DNA of 64,000 nt from Dyadobacter alkalitolerans DSM 23607 (GTDB lineage Bacteria > Bacteroidota > Bacteroidia > Cytophagales > Spirosomataceae): the NCBI RefSeq assembly GCF_000428845.1, contig NZ_AUAS01000008.1, positions 1 to 64,000 on the forward strand, written 5' to 3'. Position numbers and translations under genes: made by a program. The stretch's first letter is position 1; each line of letters starts with the position of its first letter. This document shows positions 8,240 to 16,841 of this stretch, in pieces. The notes under the pieces were generated by a model, which did not search any database, had not been told where the DNA came from, and saw nothing but the letters and a program-made list of their open reading frames with translations.

Positions 8240-11029
8240 TTAAATTCCAAACTTGCGCAGGTTATACACAAAGCTAAAAACGAAGTATCTTTTCAATACA
8301 ACACTCTGAATATCTTCAATGTAAGTTTCCGTAGTGCTGCGGGCCAGGCTGCGGTTTTGGTTAAAGATGTCGTAGACCTGCAAGCGGATTTCGCCTTGTT
8401 TTCCCTGTAAAAATTGGCGGGATACGGAAGCATTCCAAAGCGTGAATTTTTGATTAAACCCTGTGGTGCGGCCCGTGTTGGCGGTGTAGGTCAGGTCGGT
8501 GGAGAATATAAATTGAAAGGGGAGCTGCCAATGGATATCTGCGGTCATATGCTGTGACCAGTATTGCGTATTTTGCTGAGGCAGAAGCGAATAATGTGCC
8601 TGCTGATAACTGATGCGCGCGCCAAATCCATAGTCCATCTTCCCGTCGAATGCAGATTGAATGTGGATACCCTGGCCTAGTAATGTCGTTTTCGCCTGAT
8701 TTTTGAGGTTGTTCACAATGCTCCGACTGGCCGAAACATTGGCTTGCGTATTGAGCGTAAGGCCGAATTTTAATGAACTGATATTCTTGCTCCATGACAA
8801 GAAGCTGTTCAGCGCCCAATATCCCGGTGTGTTAATAGGCTTAGACAATCTTGCACCATTATCGTTGATTGTAGTCGCATTGCTGATCCGGCTGTTGCTT
8901 TGGTTGAGATTTGCAAACACGAAAAGACTGCGTTCGCCGCTGCTTTCCGAGCTGTTATAGTTCAATGTCAGCGTGTTATAATATTCCGGACGAAGCCCCG
9001 GATTACCACTTTTGATATCAAGCGGGTTGGTATTGTCGATCACGGGCTGCAATTGCGTTACGCTTGCAGGGGCAATGCGTGTGCGATACTGCAATCTCGC
9101 GCGCCGGTTACCCGAAAAAGTATAGCTGAAAAGTGCATTCGGCATCCAATGAAAATACTGTTTGCCTATGCGTGAATCCTGCGATAAATTATCAGAAACC
9201 TGCCTGGACGCTTGTACATCCAAACCCAGTGTGTAACTAAACCGCAGCCGCTGCGTCTGCAATGTTGCGCCCGCTTTATGCCCTGTAAATGTACCCGCAA
9301 AGCGGTTCGTGAGCATGGTGTCAGGCACCGAGTAGTTATTTGTTTCTTCATTTTTATCAAAAACAAACCGGGACTGGCGGTTCTGATTATTGAGCCAGGC
9401 ATATCTTACTTCAATCTTATGACGAAAAGAAAGCGGCTCGGTAAAGTAGAAGTTCAGATTGTTTTGCGCGGAAAAAGTATTTTGCCGGTTCTGCTGATCA
9501 ATGTGGTCAAGTATTTTTTCCAAACCCAAAGAATCGTAAAACACATTTTCGGATTGGTTATAGCCCGTATTTTTTCCGTTTGACAGCACGGTGTTCAGGT
9601 TAGCCGACAATGTCCGGCCTAGCTTCGTAAACTTCCGCATGAATATGAGATTGTTATAACCGTTTATCCCGCTGCCTGCTGAGCGGTAATGTGTTTCTCC
9701 CTGATTCAAAGGAATACCGTTTTTTGAGTACGAAAAATTGCCCAGATCGTTTTTGTAACGAACATTTTGCCAGGAAATATGGGGCGTAAGGCGCAGGCTT
9801 GTGAGGGAATCCAGCTGAAACTCAAACCGCCCGTTAAAGCGCTGATTAAATGCCTGGTTCCGGTTATAGTTTGATTGTTCTGTCAATAAGGATTGGCCCG
9901 GGAGAATGTATTCGCGGCGGCTGTTCTGGTTGGTGGTGGTAATGGCCTGATTTGCAAAGTAACTGGCCGATATTTCAGCACGCTTTCCATAGCGCACTTT
10001 TTCACCTTCTGTCCGGTAATTGAAGCCACCCGCGCGCACTTCGGTAATGTTGGCTGGCGTCTGCCCGTTTTCGTTACCGAAGGATCCCGGCTGCCCGATG
10101 AACATGGGGCCACCCATCCCGCCGCCCGGAAGTCCGCCGTCACCAAGAGAAAAATTCTGCTGATTCAGATTATTGGCCTGGCCAACGAGCGATATCTGTC
10201 TTCCCGGTCCGCCGTTACGGTTATTGAAGCGGTTCAGACTTAGTTTTCCCTCGTAACGCAAGGCATTGTTTTCCGTATTCCGGCCGGCACCTATCGCATT
10301 TTGACCAAAATAACCCTTTCCCTTGTCTTTTTTAATTGTAATATTGATCGTACGTTCTCGGTTGCCATCATCAATGCCCGAAAACTGCGACTGGTCCGAC
10401 GACTGATCGTAAATCTGCACTTTGTCCACAATATCGGCTGGCAAATTGCGCGTCGCCATTTTAGGATCGTCGCCGAAAAACGGCTTCCCGTCTACGAACA
10501 CCCTGCGCACCGCCTGCCCGTTGCTTTTGATTTCGCCGTCACGGGAAACCTCCACGCCCGGGAGTTTTTTGAGCAATTCTTCAAGCTGCGCATTCGGCTC
10601 GGTTTTGAATGATCCGGCATTGAATTGCACCGTGTCACCCTTGATAGTAACCGGTGGCGCTTCCTGTTTGATGACCACTTCTTGCAAATCCGTTCCCTGC
10701 TCGCTCATCCATAATGTATCCAGCCGCACAGGTTCTCTGTCAGCTATCAAGAAGGTAGCAGATTTGTTACGGTAACCAACATACGTCACCAGCAGCCGAT
10801 AACTGCCTGTTGAAATATTTTTGAGGCGGAATTGTCCGTTCCCGTCGGTCACAGCGGCAGTAACATAAGCAGAATCGTGCTGCGTGAGCAGGGATATGGA
10901 GGCTGTGCGCAACGGCTTTCTGCTGATCGAATCGAGCACGATTCCCGACACCTCCGCCCGGACAGTGGTTTTCTGCCCGGCGGCGGTGAAGTGCAGCAGC
11001 ATGATGGCTAATAGCATTGTAAGTTTCAT
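8240..11029 (-). CDS. TonB-receptor-like outer-membrane beta-barrel protein
   Basis: This 929-residue protein has a signal peptide (LTMLLAIMLLHFTAAGQ) and a CarboxypepD_reg-like domain at about residues 25-110. A plug-like region follows with GDTVQFNAGSFKTEPNAQLE and LPGVEVSRDGEIKSNG, and then a long barrel of the OMP_b-brl_3 type. Such proteins resemble TonB receptors, but their cargo is usually unknown. A Gly/Asn/Gln-rich loop near residues 270-330 is typical of the family. It is four bases downstream of a GLPGLI gene and ends in the barrel signature FVYNLRKFGI. Divergent sensor and regulator genes suggest envelope-linked control. Confidence 0.9.
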   Translation of the reverse strand: MKLTMLLAIMLLHFTAAGQKTTVRAEVSGIVLDSISRKPLRTASISLLTQHDSAYVTAAVTDGNGQFRLKNISTGSYRLLVTYVGYRNKSATFLIADREPVRLDTLWMSEQGTDLQEVVIKQEAPPVTIKGDTVQFNAGSFKTEPNAQLEELLKKLPGVEVSRDGEIKSNGQAVRRVFVDGKPFFGDDPKMATRNLPADIVDKVQIYDQSSDQSQFSGIDDGNRERTINITIKKDKGKGYFGQNAIGAGRNTENNALRYEGKLSLNRFNNRNGGPGRQISLVGQANNLNQQNFSLGDGGLPGGGMGGPMFIGQPGSFGNENGQTPANITEVRAGGFNYRTEGEKVRYGKRAEISASYFANQAITTTNQNSRREYILPGQSLLTEQSNYNRNQAFNQRFNGRFEFQLDSLTSLRLTPHISWQNVRYKNDLGNFSYSKNGIPLNQGETHYRSAGSGINGYNNLIFMRKFTKLGRTLSANLNTVLSNGKNTGYNQSENVFYDSLGLEKILDHIDQQNRQNTFSAQNNLNFYFTEPLSFRHKIEVRYAWLNNQNRQSRFVFDKNEETNNYSVPDTMLTNRFAGTFTGHKAGATLQTQRLRFSYTLGLDVQASRQVSDNLSQDSRIGKQYFHWMPNALFSYTFSGNRRARLQYRTRIAPASVTQLQPVIDNTNPLDIKSGNPGLRPEYYNTLTLNYNSSESSGERSLFVFANLNQSNSRISNATTINDNGARLSKPINTPGYWALNSFLSWSKNISSLKFGLTLNTQANVSASRSIVNNLKNQAKTTLLGQGIHIQSAFDGKMDYGFGARISYQQAHYSLLPQQNTQYWSQHMTADIHWQLPFQFIFSTDLTYTANTGRTTGFNQKFTLWNASVSRQFLQGKQGEIRLQVYDIFNQNRSLARSTTETYIEDIQSVVLKRYFVFSFVYNLRKFGI

Positions 11030-11033
11030 AGGG

Positions 11034-11807
11034 TCATCTTCCGCCGTCTCCCGGCATCATTTTCTGCTGACGGAAATCGGCCAGCGCCTTTTCCCGAATG
11101 TCATTTAATTCTTCTTTGGAAATGGCCTGCGCACCAGGCTGCGGCTCCACCTCTTTGCTGTTCACAGCCCTGGGCTGCACTTTGGTTGCCTTAAATTGTT
11201 CACGACTTCCTTCGATCAGCAACACTATACCTTTTTCAGGAGTCAGTTCGTGCACAGGCGAATACGTTCCTGGCAACTCTTCCGTCAGCCATACAGTATA
11301 GGATTCATTTTTAAAGTTGACCAGGGCCTTTTTGCATTGATAACCCGCTATTTTTTTGGTTTGATCCGAATGTTGCCAGCCCGTAACGCGCTTGATTGGC
11401 GATTCACTTTGATAGGTTTTGGCATCCGGACCTTTCATGCTCAGCACGGTAATAACTTTTGAACCCGCCACATCCACACATCTGTTTTCATCAAATGGCC
11501 TGCCGAGGTTGGTCGTTTTGGGAGGCCCGCCGCCTGGGAAAACGCGGCTTACCATTGTATTCTGATCGTCGGAAACCTCTTTTACATAATTTCCGGAAAA
11601 GAGCGATTTCAGTCCCGAAGTGCGCGAGTCGGGGAGGTCGGTAGGGAAATTCGGGTCGCCTGGCTTCACGGGCTCACCATTGATGACCATCCGCAACTGT
11701 GAAGGATCAATCTTGCGGACGATCTCATAGCTGATCTGTCCCGAAAACTGCGCGTAAGCTTGTCCGGCGGCCACCCACATTGCGGCCAGAAAAATCTTGG
11801 TTTTCAT
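11034..11807 (-). CDS. GLPGLI family exported protein
   Basis: I use the ATG at 11807, which gives a 257-residue protein with a clean signal peptide (IFLAAMWVAAGQAYAQ). The upstream ATG at 11864 would put 19 polar residues before it. The GLPGLI family motif appears as TEELPGTYSPVHE near residue 175. These proteins are of unknown biochemical role and are usually encoded beside an OMP_b-brl_3 barrel, as here with a 4-base gap. They are predicted to be periplasmic or surface-bound partners of that barrel. The C-terminus is rich in basic and Gln residues (DIREKALADFRQQK). Confidence 0.88.
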   Translation of the reverse strand: MKTKIFLAAMWVAAGQAYAQFSGQISYEIVRKIDPSQLRMVINGEPVKPGDPNFPTDLPDSRTSGLKSLFSGNYVKEVSDDQNTMVSRVFPGGGPPKTTNLGRPFDENRCVDVAGSKVITVLSMKGPDAKTYQSESPIKRVTGWQHSDQTKKIAGYQCKKALVNFKNESYTVWLTEELPGTYSPVHELTPEKGIVLLIEGSREQFKATKVQPRAVNSKEVEPQPGAQAISKEELNDIREKALADFRQQKMMPGDGGR

Positions 11808-11918
11808 AGCATTCGTTTGTTTAGTTTGAATGTTCCAAAATTGGCGGGAAGCAATGTTAAGCACTGGTATTTAGTGTTAAATAGTGTTACAGCCCTATAA
11901 AACCCGCACGCCGCATTG

Positions 11919-11926
11919 TAGCTTTG
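11919..11926 (+). promoter_or_regulatory. TAnnTTTG promoter box before the sensor kinase
   Basis: TAGCTTTG matches the Bacteroidota -7 consensus exactly. It ends only four bases before the ATG of the histidine kinase at 11931, so a transcript from it would start at or very near the start codon and have no 5' leader. No convincing TTTG -33 element is seen about 20 bases upstream, so this is a motif match and not a proven promoter. Confidence 0.5.
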
Positions 11927-11930
11927 TACC

Positions 11931-13340
11931 ATGAGCAGCGCACGTATCAGGTTCATTTTCTGGATGATGACCATTTGCATTGTAGCGATCAATGCTTTTC
12001 AGGGCTATTGGCTCCTGACCACTTACCGGCTGCACAACTCACAGTTCCAGCATACCGTGCAGGACGTGCTGTTCCAGGTGGTGGATCAGCAGCAGGTCGC
12101 GTGGGCGGATGCCATGTTTGGCCGTAACGGGACGAAACTTGCTGTTCCGGGCGCACCACCTTTGTCGCGGCAGCGGGTGATCGTTCGCAGAATCCAATCG
12201 GATTCGGAAACGCGCGTTTATATAAGCCCAAACATGGATGGTGTAAAAATGGCCCTGGGAGACACACTGGCAAACCGTATTTCTAAAATGCTGGTAACGG
12301 GCTGGGCAAAAGGCGACCAGATCGATAAAAGAAAATTGTTTAAGGCTTATCAATCAAAACTGCAAAAGCGCGGAATCCAGGCTAGTTTTTTAATTGACAC
12401 CATACGCCTCATTCCCAGGTCCGATGGGGAGAATACACTTTATACCAATACCAGGACTGGCCGGTTGAATTCCGCAAAGCAGTTCAAGACCATCCCAGTG
12501 CCTATTAATCCGGTCAAAAACCTTTTTGTGCAGGCCACATTCGATATGCCGTTTTTGTATTTGTTCAAAAAAATGGGTGGCCTGCTGGCGGCAAGCAGCA
12601 TTTTGCTTATCCTGACAACGGGCTGTTTTCTTTATATGCTGCGAACGATTTTAAGACAAAAGCGCCTGTCGGAAATTAAAAATGATTTTATCAATAACAT
12701 GACCCACGAGCTCAAAACGCCCATAGCAACCGTCACAGCGGCTGTGGAAGCGATGATGCATTACGGCGTGCTCGACAATCCGGAAAAAACGCAAAGTTAC
12801 CTGTCCATTTCCCGGAACAACCTCGGCCACCTTTCCGAACTGGTGGACAAAGTGCTACATATGGCTGTGGAAGATAAGCAGGAAATTACGCTTCACCCGG
12901 AACCGGTAAATCTGCGCCGGCTGGTTGGGGAGATCACCGAAAGCTACGCACTCAAAACGACGAAGCGGGTCAGTTTCGAGCATGATTTCAATGAGCATGA
13001 CACGGTTGTCGTGGACCGTGTGCATTTCGGCAATGTACTCAGCAACCTGGTCGATAACGCCATTAAGTATTCTAATGAAGAGGTAACCATAGTTTTCAGG
13101 TACAAAAAGGATGGAGACAACTGGCGCCTGGCCGTCACCGACGATGGGTTAGGAATTGCAAAAAACCATCAGCAAGCTGTTTTTGAGCGTTTTTTTCGCG
13201 TGCCAACGGGCGATTTGCATGCAGTAAAGGGTTTTGGGCTGGGGCTTGCCTATGTGCGGCAGGTTGTGGAACGGCATGGCGGCAGCATTGATCTGGTCAG
13301 TGAGCCGGGAAAAGGAAGCGAGTTTATTTTGAAATTCTGA
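11931..13340 (+). CDS. Sensor histidine kinase, RprX-like
   Basis: This 469-residue kinase has an N-terminal membrane helix (about 7-29), a periplasmic sensor region of about 180 residues, and a second helix (about 216-238). The catalytic core follows. The phospho-accepting His259 lies in NNMTHELKTP. The N box is NLVDNAIKYS, the G1 box DDGLGIA, the F box FERFFRV and the G2 box GFGLGLAYV. It is followed three bases later by its response regulator. It is transcribed away from the GLPGLI/barrel pair, which makes that pair a likely target. The Tyr- and Gln-rich sensor gives no hint of ligand. Confidence 0.94.
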   Translation: MSSARIRFIFWMMTICIVAINAFQGYWLLTTYRLHNSQFQHTVQDVLFQVVDQQQVAWADAMFGRNGTKLAVPGAPPLSRQRVIVRRIQSDSETRVYISPNMDGVKMALGDTLANRISKMLVTGWAKGDQIDKRKLFKAYQSKLQKRGIQASFLIDTIRLIPRSDGENTLYTNTRTGRLNSAKQFKTIPVPINPVKNLFVQATFDMPFLYLFKKMGGLLAASSILLILTTGCFLYMLRTILRQKRLSEIKNDFINNMTHELKTPIATVTAAVEAMMHYGVLDNPEKTQSYLSISRNNLGHLSELVDKVLHMAVEDKQEITLHPEPVNLRRLVGEITESYALKTTKRVSFEHDFNEHDTVVVDRVHFGNVLSNLVDNAIKYSNEEVTIVFRYKKDGDNWRLAVTDDGLGIAKNHQQAVFERFFRVPTGDLHAVKGFGLGLAYVRQVVERHGGSIDLVSEPGKGSEFILKF

Positions 13341-13343
13341 TTT

Positions 13344-14018
13344 ATGCCAAAAGTTTTACTCATTGAAGACGAGGCTGCCCTGGGTATGATTGTGAAAGAC
13401 AGCCTGATTTATCGTGGCTTTACGGTTTTCTATGCTGAAAACGGCGTCGCCGGTCTGGCACAATTTAATGAGCACCATCCGGACATTGTAGTAGCAGACA
13501 TTATGATGCCGGACATGGACGGCTTTACTATGGCGAAGCACATTCGCGAGCTGAACCCCAATGTTCCCATCATGTTTCTGACGGCCCGGTCGCAAACCGC
13601 CGACGTCGTGAAAGGTTTTGAGCTGGGCGGCAATGATTATCTCAAAAAACCTTTTAGTCTCGACGAGCTGGTCGTCCGCATTGAGGCGCTGTTAAGGCCC
13701 AGAAATACCATGAATTTTGCTCCGGCGGTTTTTGAAATCGGACAATACACCTTTGATCCTGCCAAACAAAAACTCACACTCTCCGGAAAAGAGGTGTCAT
13801 TATCTCACCGCGAAGCCGAATTGCTGCGACGTCTGTATCAGCTCCGAAATCAGGTTTTGGAGAAGAATGTTGTGTTATTAGAGCTCTGGGGTGACGATTC
13901 TTTCTTCAATGGCCGCAGCCTGGATGTTTTCATCACCCGCCTCCGCCGCTATCTCAAAGACGACCCGCAGATCCAGATCGTCAATATCCGCGGGATTGGG
14001 TATAAGCTGATATGCTGA
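13344..14018 (+). CDS. OmpR/PhoB-type response regulator, RprY-like
   Basis: This 224-residue regulator has a receiver domain with the acidic pair near residues 8-10, phosphoacceptor Asp52 (VVADIMMPDMDG), Thr80 (MFLTARS) and the conserved Lys in YLKKPF near residue 102. The C-terminal winged-helix domain (about 130-224) contains SHREAELLRRLYQ and the wing VNIRGIGYKLI. It receives phosphate from the kinase encoded three bases upstream. Nothing is missing from either domain. Autoregulation and control of the divergent barrel operon are plausible but inferred. Confidence 0.95.
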   Translation: MPKVLLIEDEAALGMIVKDSLIYRGFTVFYAENGVAGLAQFNEHHPDIVVADIMMPDMDGFTMAKHIRELNPNVPIMFLTARSQTADVVKGFELGGNDYLKKPFSLDELVVRIEALLRPRNTMNFAPAVFEIGQYTFDPAKQKLTLSGKEVSLSHREAELLRRLYQLRNQVLEKNVVLLELWGDDSFFNGRSLDVFITRLRRYLKDDPQIQIVNIRGIGYKLIC

Positions 14019-14057
14019 AACCGGCCAGTGGAATGGCCATGCGAATGCTGATGATTT

Positions 14058-14425
14058 TTAATTCAGGTTTCGGTATTCATTAGGCGTAACGCCCGTTTTT
14101 TGCTTAAAAAGCCTCGTAAAATGCTGCTGATATTTAACCCGAGCTGATATGCTATTTCGCTTAGAGATTGACTGCCTTCAAACATCTTTACTTTGGCCTC
14201 ATCAATTAACCTTGACTGAATAAATTCCAGCGCAGTATGCCCGGTCTCTTTTTTAATTAAATCACCAAAATAATTGGGAGACAAATGCAATTCATCGGCG
14301 CAGTAAGCAACGCTCGGCAAGCCGGATGTCTGCGATTTTCCTGATTTGAAATAATCACTTAATAATTGCAGCCAGCCTGGGCGACCTTTGTCTATGATTT
14401 GGTTAATAAACAATAAAAAACGATC
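14058..14425 (-). pseudogene. Remnant AraC-family regulator, truncated and frameshifted
   Basis: Only the C-terminal DNA-binding region of an AraC regulator survives. The first helix-turn-helix is clear (VAYCADELHLSPNYFGDLIKK). The second starts normally (LSEIAYQLGLN) and then runs out of frame. Restoring one A in the T run at 14133-14135 (minus-strand AAA to AAAA) recovers KYQQHFTRLFKQKTG and VTPNEYRNLN, ending at a TAA at 14058. The N-terminal sensing domain is absent: upstream sequence is taken by an oppositely oriented gene at 14429. The upper boundary is approximate. A single-base sequencing error could explain the frameshift but not the N-terminal loss. Confidence 0.8.
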
Positions 14426-14428
14426 CGC

Positions 14429-14851
14429 ATGCGCCCGTACAAAGTTATCCTGCTTCTCATTTTTATTCTCAGCTCCACGACCATGATGGCGCAACCTAAG
14501 ACGTCCCTCAGCCAAACGAATGCGGAGATGATGGTCCGAATATCAGAAATTGAGATCGTGCCGGAGTTTCTGGCGGAGTATAATGCGATTTTGAAGGAAG
14601 AGGCCGCAGCGTCTGTCAAAAAGGAGCCGGGCGTGGTGGCCATTTTTCCAATGTATATGAAAGATCAGCCCAATCAGATCCGGATCGTGGAGATCTATGC
14701 CGATAGCGCTGCCTATCAGTCGCATTTAAAAACCCCACATTTCCAGCATTACAAAACAACAACTTTGAAAATGGTGAAGGCATTGAAATTGTTAGATATG
14801 AATGCAATCGATTCGCAGACCATGCCGGAAATCTTTAAAAAATTGAAATAA
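14429..14851 (+). CDS. Exported ABM-fold monooxygenase-like protein
   Basis: This 140-residue protein has a signal peptide (VILLLIFILSSTTMMAQ) and then a single antibiotic-biosynthesis-monooxygenase (ABM, dimeric alpha/beta barrel) domain. The pattern RISEIEIVPEFLAEYNAIL, then GVVAIFPMYMKDQP, then IRIVEIYADSAAYQSHLKT and PHFQHYKT matches putative quinol monooxygenases of the YgiN type. Secretion is common for this group in Bacteroidota. Catalysis is unproven, since the fold uses no cofactor and has no strict catalytic motif. It overlies the lost N-terminal part of the broken AraC gene on the other strand. Confidence 0.85.
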   Translation: MRPYKVILLLIFILSSTTMMAQPKTSLSQTNAEMMVRISEIEIVPEFLAEYNAILKEEAAASVKKEPGVVAIFPMYMKDQPNQIRIVEIYADSAAYQSHLKTPHFQHYKTTTLKMVKALKLLDMNAIDSQTMPEIFKKLK

Positions 14852-14857
14852 AGGTTA

Positions 14858-14995
14858 ATGAGTACAGAAAAAGACATTTTCGCCCGGTTGCAGGCCGGTG
14901 AGCTGCTTCGGAAAGATGATCCTGAATATGGGAAATTCGCGGAAGTAGTTGCCCGGACAATCCGGTTGTCGCAGGCATTCCCGCAAGAATTATAA
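14858..14995 (+). pseudogene. N-terminal stub of a sugar O-acetyltransferase
   Basis: This 45-codon ORF begins six bases after the monooxygenase stop and ends at TAA 14993-14995. The sequence (EKDIFARLQAGELL, then RKDDPEYGKFAEVVARTIRL) resembles the first 40-odd residues of LacA/Maa-type left-handed beta-helix acetyltransferases. The hexapeptide-repeat catalytic body is missing, because an alcohol dehydrogenase gene begins 33 bases later. I read it as a deletion remnant. A genuine small protein cannot be excluded, and the family assignment rests on a short match from memory. Confidence 0.5.
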
Positions 14996-15028
14996 AAGAG
15001 AAATTTTAAAAATTTACATATTAAAAAA

Positions 15029-16096
15029 ATGACCGAAACAACAAATGTAAAGGCTTACGGGACAGATGCTGCCGAGGCACCATTGGACCAAATGAATATC
15101 AACCGGAGAAAACCCACTCCTCATGATGTTGAGATAGATATTTTATTCTGCGGGGTCTGCCATTCCGACCTGCATACTGCCCGGAGCGAATGGGGTCCTT
15201 CCATGTATCCCTGTGTCCCCGGCCACGAAATTGTGGGAAAGATCATCAGCGTAGGCGATCATGTGCAAAAATTCAAAGTAGGAGATATGGTGGGCGTCGG
15301 CTGTATGGTTGATTCTTGTCGTGAGTGCGAATATTGCAAGGAGGATCTGGAACAGTTTTGCGAAAATGGCATGACCGGCACCTACAATTCGCCCGACAAG
15401 CATATCCCGGGTTCGCCAACATTTGGCGGCTATTCTGAGAAGGTTGTCGTGAATGAAAATTACGTACTGCGGATCCCGGAAAACATGGATCTGGCTGCGG
15501 CAGCTCCCTTGCTGTGTGCAGGCATCACCACCTATTCGCCGTTACGCCACTGGAACGTTGGTCCTGGTAAAAAAGTGGGCGTTGTAGGCATCGGCGGACT
15601 GGGCCACATGGGGATTAAGATTGCCAAGGCCATGGGTGCGGAGGTGGTTGCTTTTACCACATCGGAATCAAAATTTGGGGAAGCGAAACGCCTTGGAGCG
15701 GACGAAGTGGTTTTGTCCAAAGACGAAGCGCAGATGTCGGCGTATAAAGGAAAGTTGCATTTTATTCTGGATGCCGTTTCTGCCGAGCATGATATCAATG
15801 CTTACCTCAACCTGCTAAGGGTAGATGGTTCGCTTGCGCTTGTCGGCGCACCCGAGCATCCTCTTCCGGTGGCAGCATTCAGTGTGATCCAGGGGCGTAA
15901 AAGTTTTGCCGGTTCTATGATCGGCGGGATTGCCGAGACACAGCAAATGCTGGATTTTTGTGCGGAACACAACATTGTAGCGGACATTGAAATGATTGAC
16001 ATTCAGGAAATCAATGACGCATACGAACGTTTGCTGAAAGGCGATGTGAAATACCGCTTTGTTATTGACATGGCTTCTATTAAGGAGAATGCATAA
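15029..16096 (+). CDS. Zinc-dependent NAD(P) alcohol dehydrogenase
   Basis: This 355-residue medium-chain dehydrogenase is of the cinnamyl-alcohol-dehydrogenase/YahK type and interconverts aldehydes and alcohols. Catalytic zinc ligands appear as Cys44 (GVCHSDLH) and His66-Glu67 (PGHEIVG). The structural zinc site is Cys97, Cys100, Cys103 and Cys111. The nucleotide-binding loop is GIGGLGHMGIKIA. YahK-type enzymes usually prefer NADPH, but the preference here is not determined. An aldehyde oxidoreductase operon follows about 100 bases downstream, so the two may share aldehyde substrates. A large hairpin separates them. All key residues are present. Confidence 0.95.
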   Translation: MTETTNVKAYGTDAAEAPLDQMNINRRKPTPHDVEIDILFCGVCHSDLHTARSEWGPSMYPCVPGHEIVGKIISVGDHVQKFKVGDMVGVGCMVDSCRECEYCKEDLEQFCENGMTGTYNSPDKHIPGSPTFGGYSEKVVVNENYVLRIPENMDLAAAAPLLCAGITTYSPLRHWNVGPGKKVGVVGIGGLGHMGIKIAKAMGAEVVAFTTSESKFGEAKRLGADEVVLSKDEAQMSAYKGKLHFILDAVSAEHDINAYLNLLRVDGSLALVGAPEHPLPVAAFSVIQGRKSFAGSMIGGIAETQQMLDFCAEHNIVADIEMIDIQEINDAYERLLKGDVKYRFVIDMASIKENA

Positions 16097-16100
16097 ACCA

Positions 16101-16139
16101 GTTATCTCAGGCATGCCAGCAGGCAATGCCTGAGATAAC
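16101..16139. repeat. Long palindrome between the dehydrogenase and pao genes
   Basis: GTTATCTCAGGCAT at 16101-16114 is perfectly complementary to ATGCCTGAGATAAC at 16126-16139. The loop can add GCC/GGC pairing with one bulged A, so the stem reaches about 17 bp around AGCA. There is no T tract on either side. It could be a factor-dependent terminator, a processing hairpin or a repeated palindromic element; no second copy was noticed in this window. Confidence 0.6.
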
Positions 16140-16202
16140 CAACTTCTGGCCTGATCTTTATAGTTTCTGCGCCCCTGGCCCGCGCACAAATCAACAATCA
16201 CC

Positions 16203-16841
16203 ATGGACAAAAATAAATCTGCCGAAAAGCCTGAAAAAGTGCTGGATAATGAATCCCGGCGCGACTTCCTAAAAACAACTTCCATCCTCACCGCCATTGC
16301 TGTTGCACCGGCAACAGTTGCGAAAGCAGCAAAGCATGAATTGGGAGAAAAGATCAGTGTAGCATTGGAAACTACACCTGTGAGTTTCAAGGTAAATGGT
16401 GTAAAGAAACAGCTCAACCTTGAACCACGCTCCACACTGCTGGACGTGCTCCGCGAACAGTTGCATTTGACGGGAACCAAAAAGGGGTGTGATTATGGTC
16501 AATGTGGTGCGTGTACAGTCCATGTGAACGGCGAGCGCGTGCTATCGTGTCTGAGTTTGGCTGTTATGCATGAAGGTCAGGAAGTTACAACCATTGAAGG
16601 ATTAGCAAAAGGCGAAGAGCTGCACCCGATGCAGCAGGCGTTTATCAAGCACGACGGTTTTCAGTGCGGTTACTGCACGCCGGGGCAGATCATGTCGGCT
16701 GTGGCTTGCATTAACGAAGGGCACGCGAATAACGAAGACGACATCAGGGAATTCATGAGTGGGAATATCTGCCGTTGCGGAGCATATCCCAACATTGTGA
16801 AGGCGATTCAGGAAGTTAAAAACGGGGGGCAGAAATCATGA
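16203..16841 (+). CDS. paoA: Aldehyde oxidoreductase, [2Fe-2S] subunit (PaoA type)
   Basis: This 212-residue subunit passes electrons from the molybdenum site to FAD through two [2Fe-2S] clusters. A twin-arginine signal at the N-terminus (SRRDFLKTTSILTAIAVAP) predicts export of the folded complex to the periplasm. The plant-ferredoxin-type cluster motif is GCDYGQCGACTVHVNG plus a later Cys in VLSCLSL. The second cluster uses CGYCTPG and CRCGAY. The stop overlaps the next gene's start by 4 bases. Order and features match E. coli PaoABC (YagTSR), which oxidises aromatic aldehydes. The substrate here is not shown. Confidence 0.93.
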   Translation: MDKNKSAEKPEKVLDNESRRDFLKTTSILTAIAVAPATVAKAAKHELGEKISVALETTPVSFKVNGVKKQLNLEPRSTLLDVLREQLHLTGTKKGCDYGQCGACTVHVNGERVLSCLSLAVMHEGQEVTTIEGLAKGEELHPMQQAFIKHDGFQCGYCTPGQIMSAVACINEGHANNEDDIREFMSGNICRCGAYPNIVKAIQEVKNGGQKS

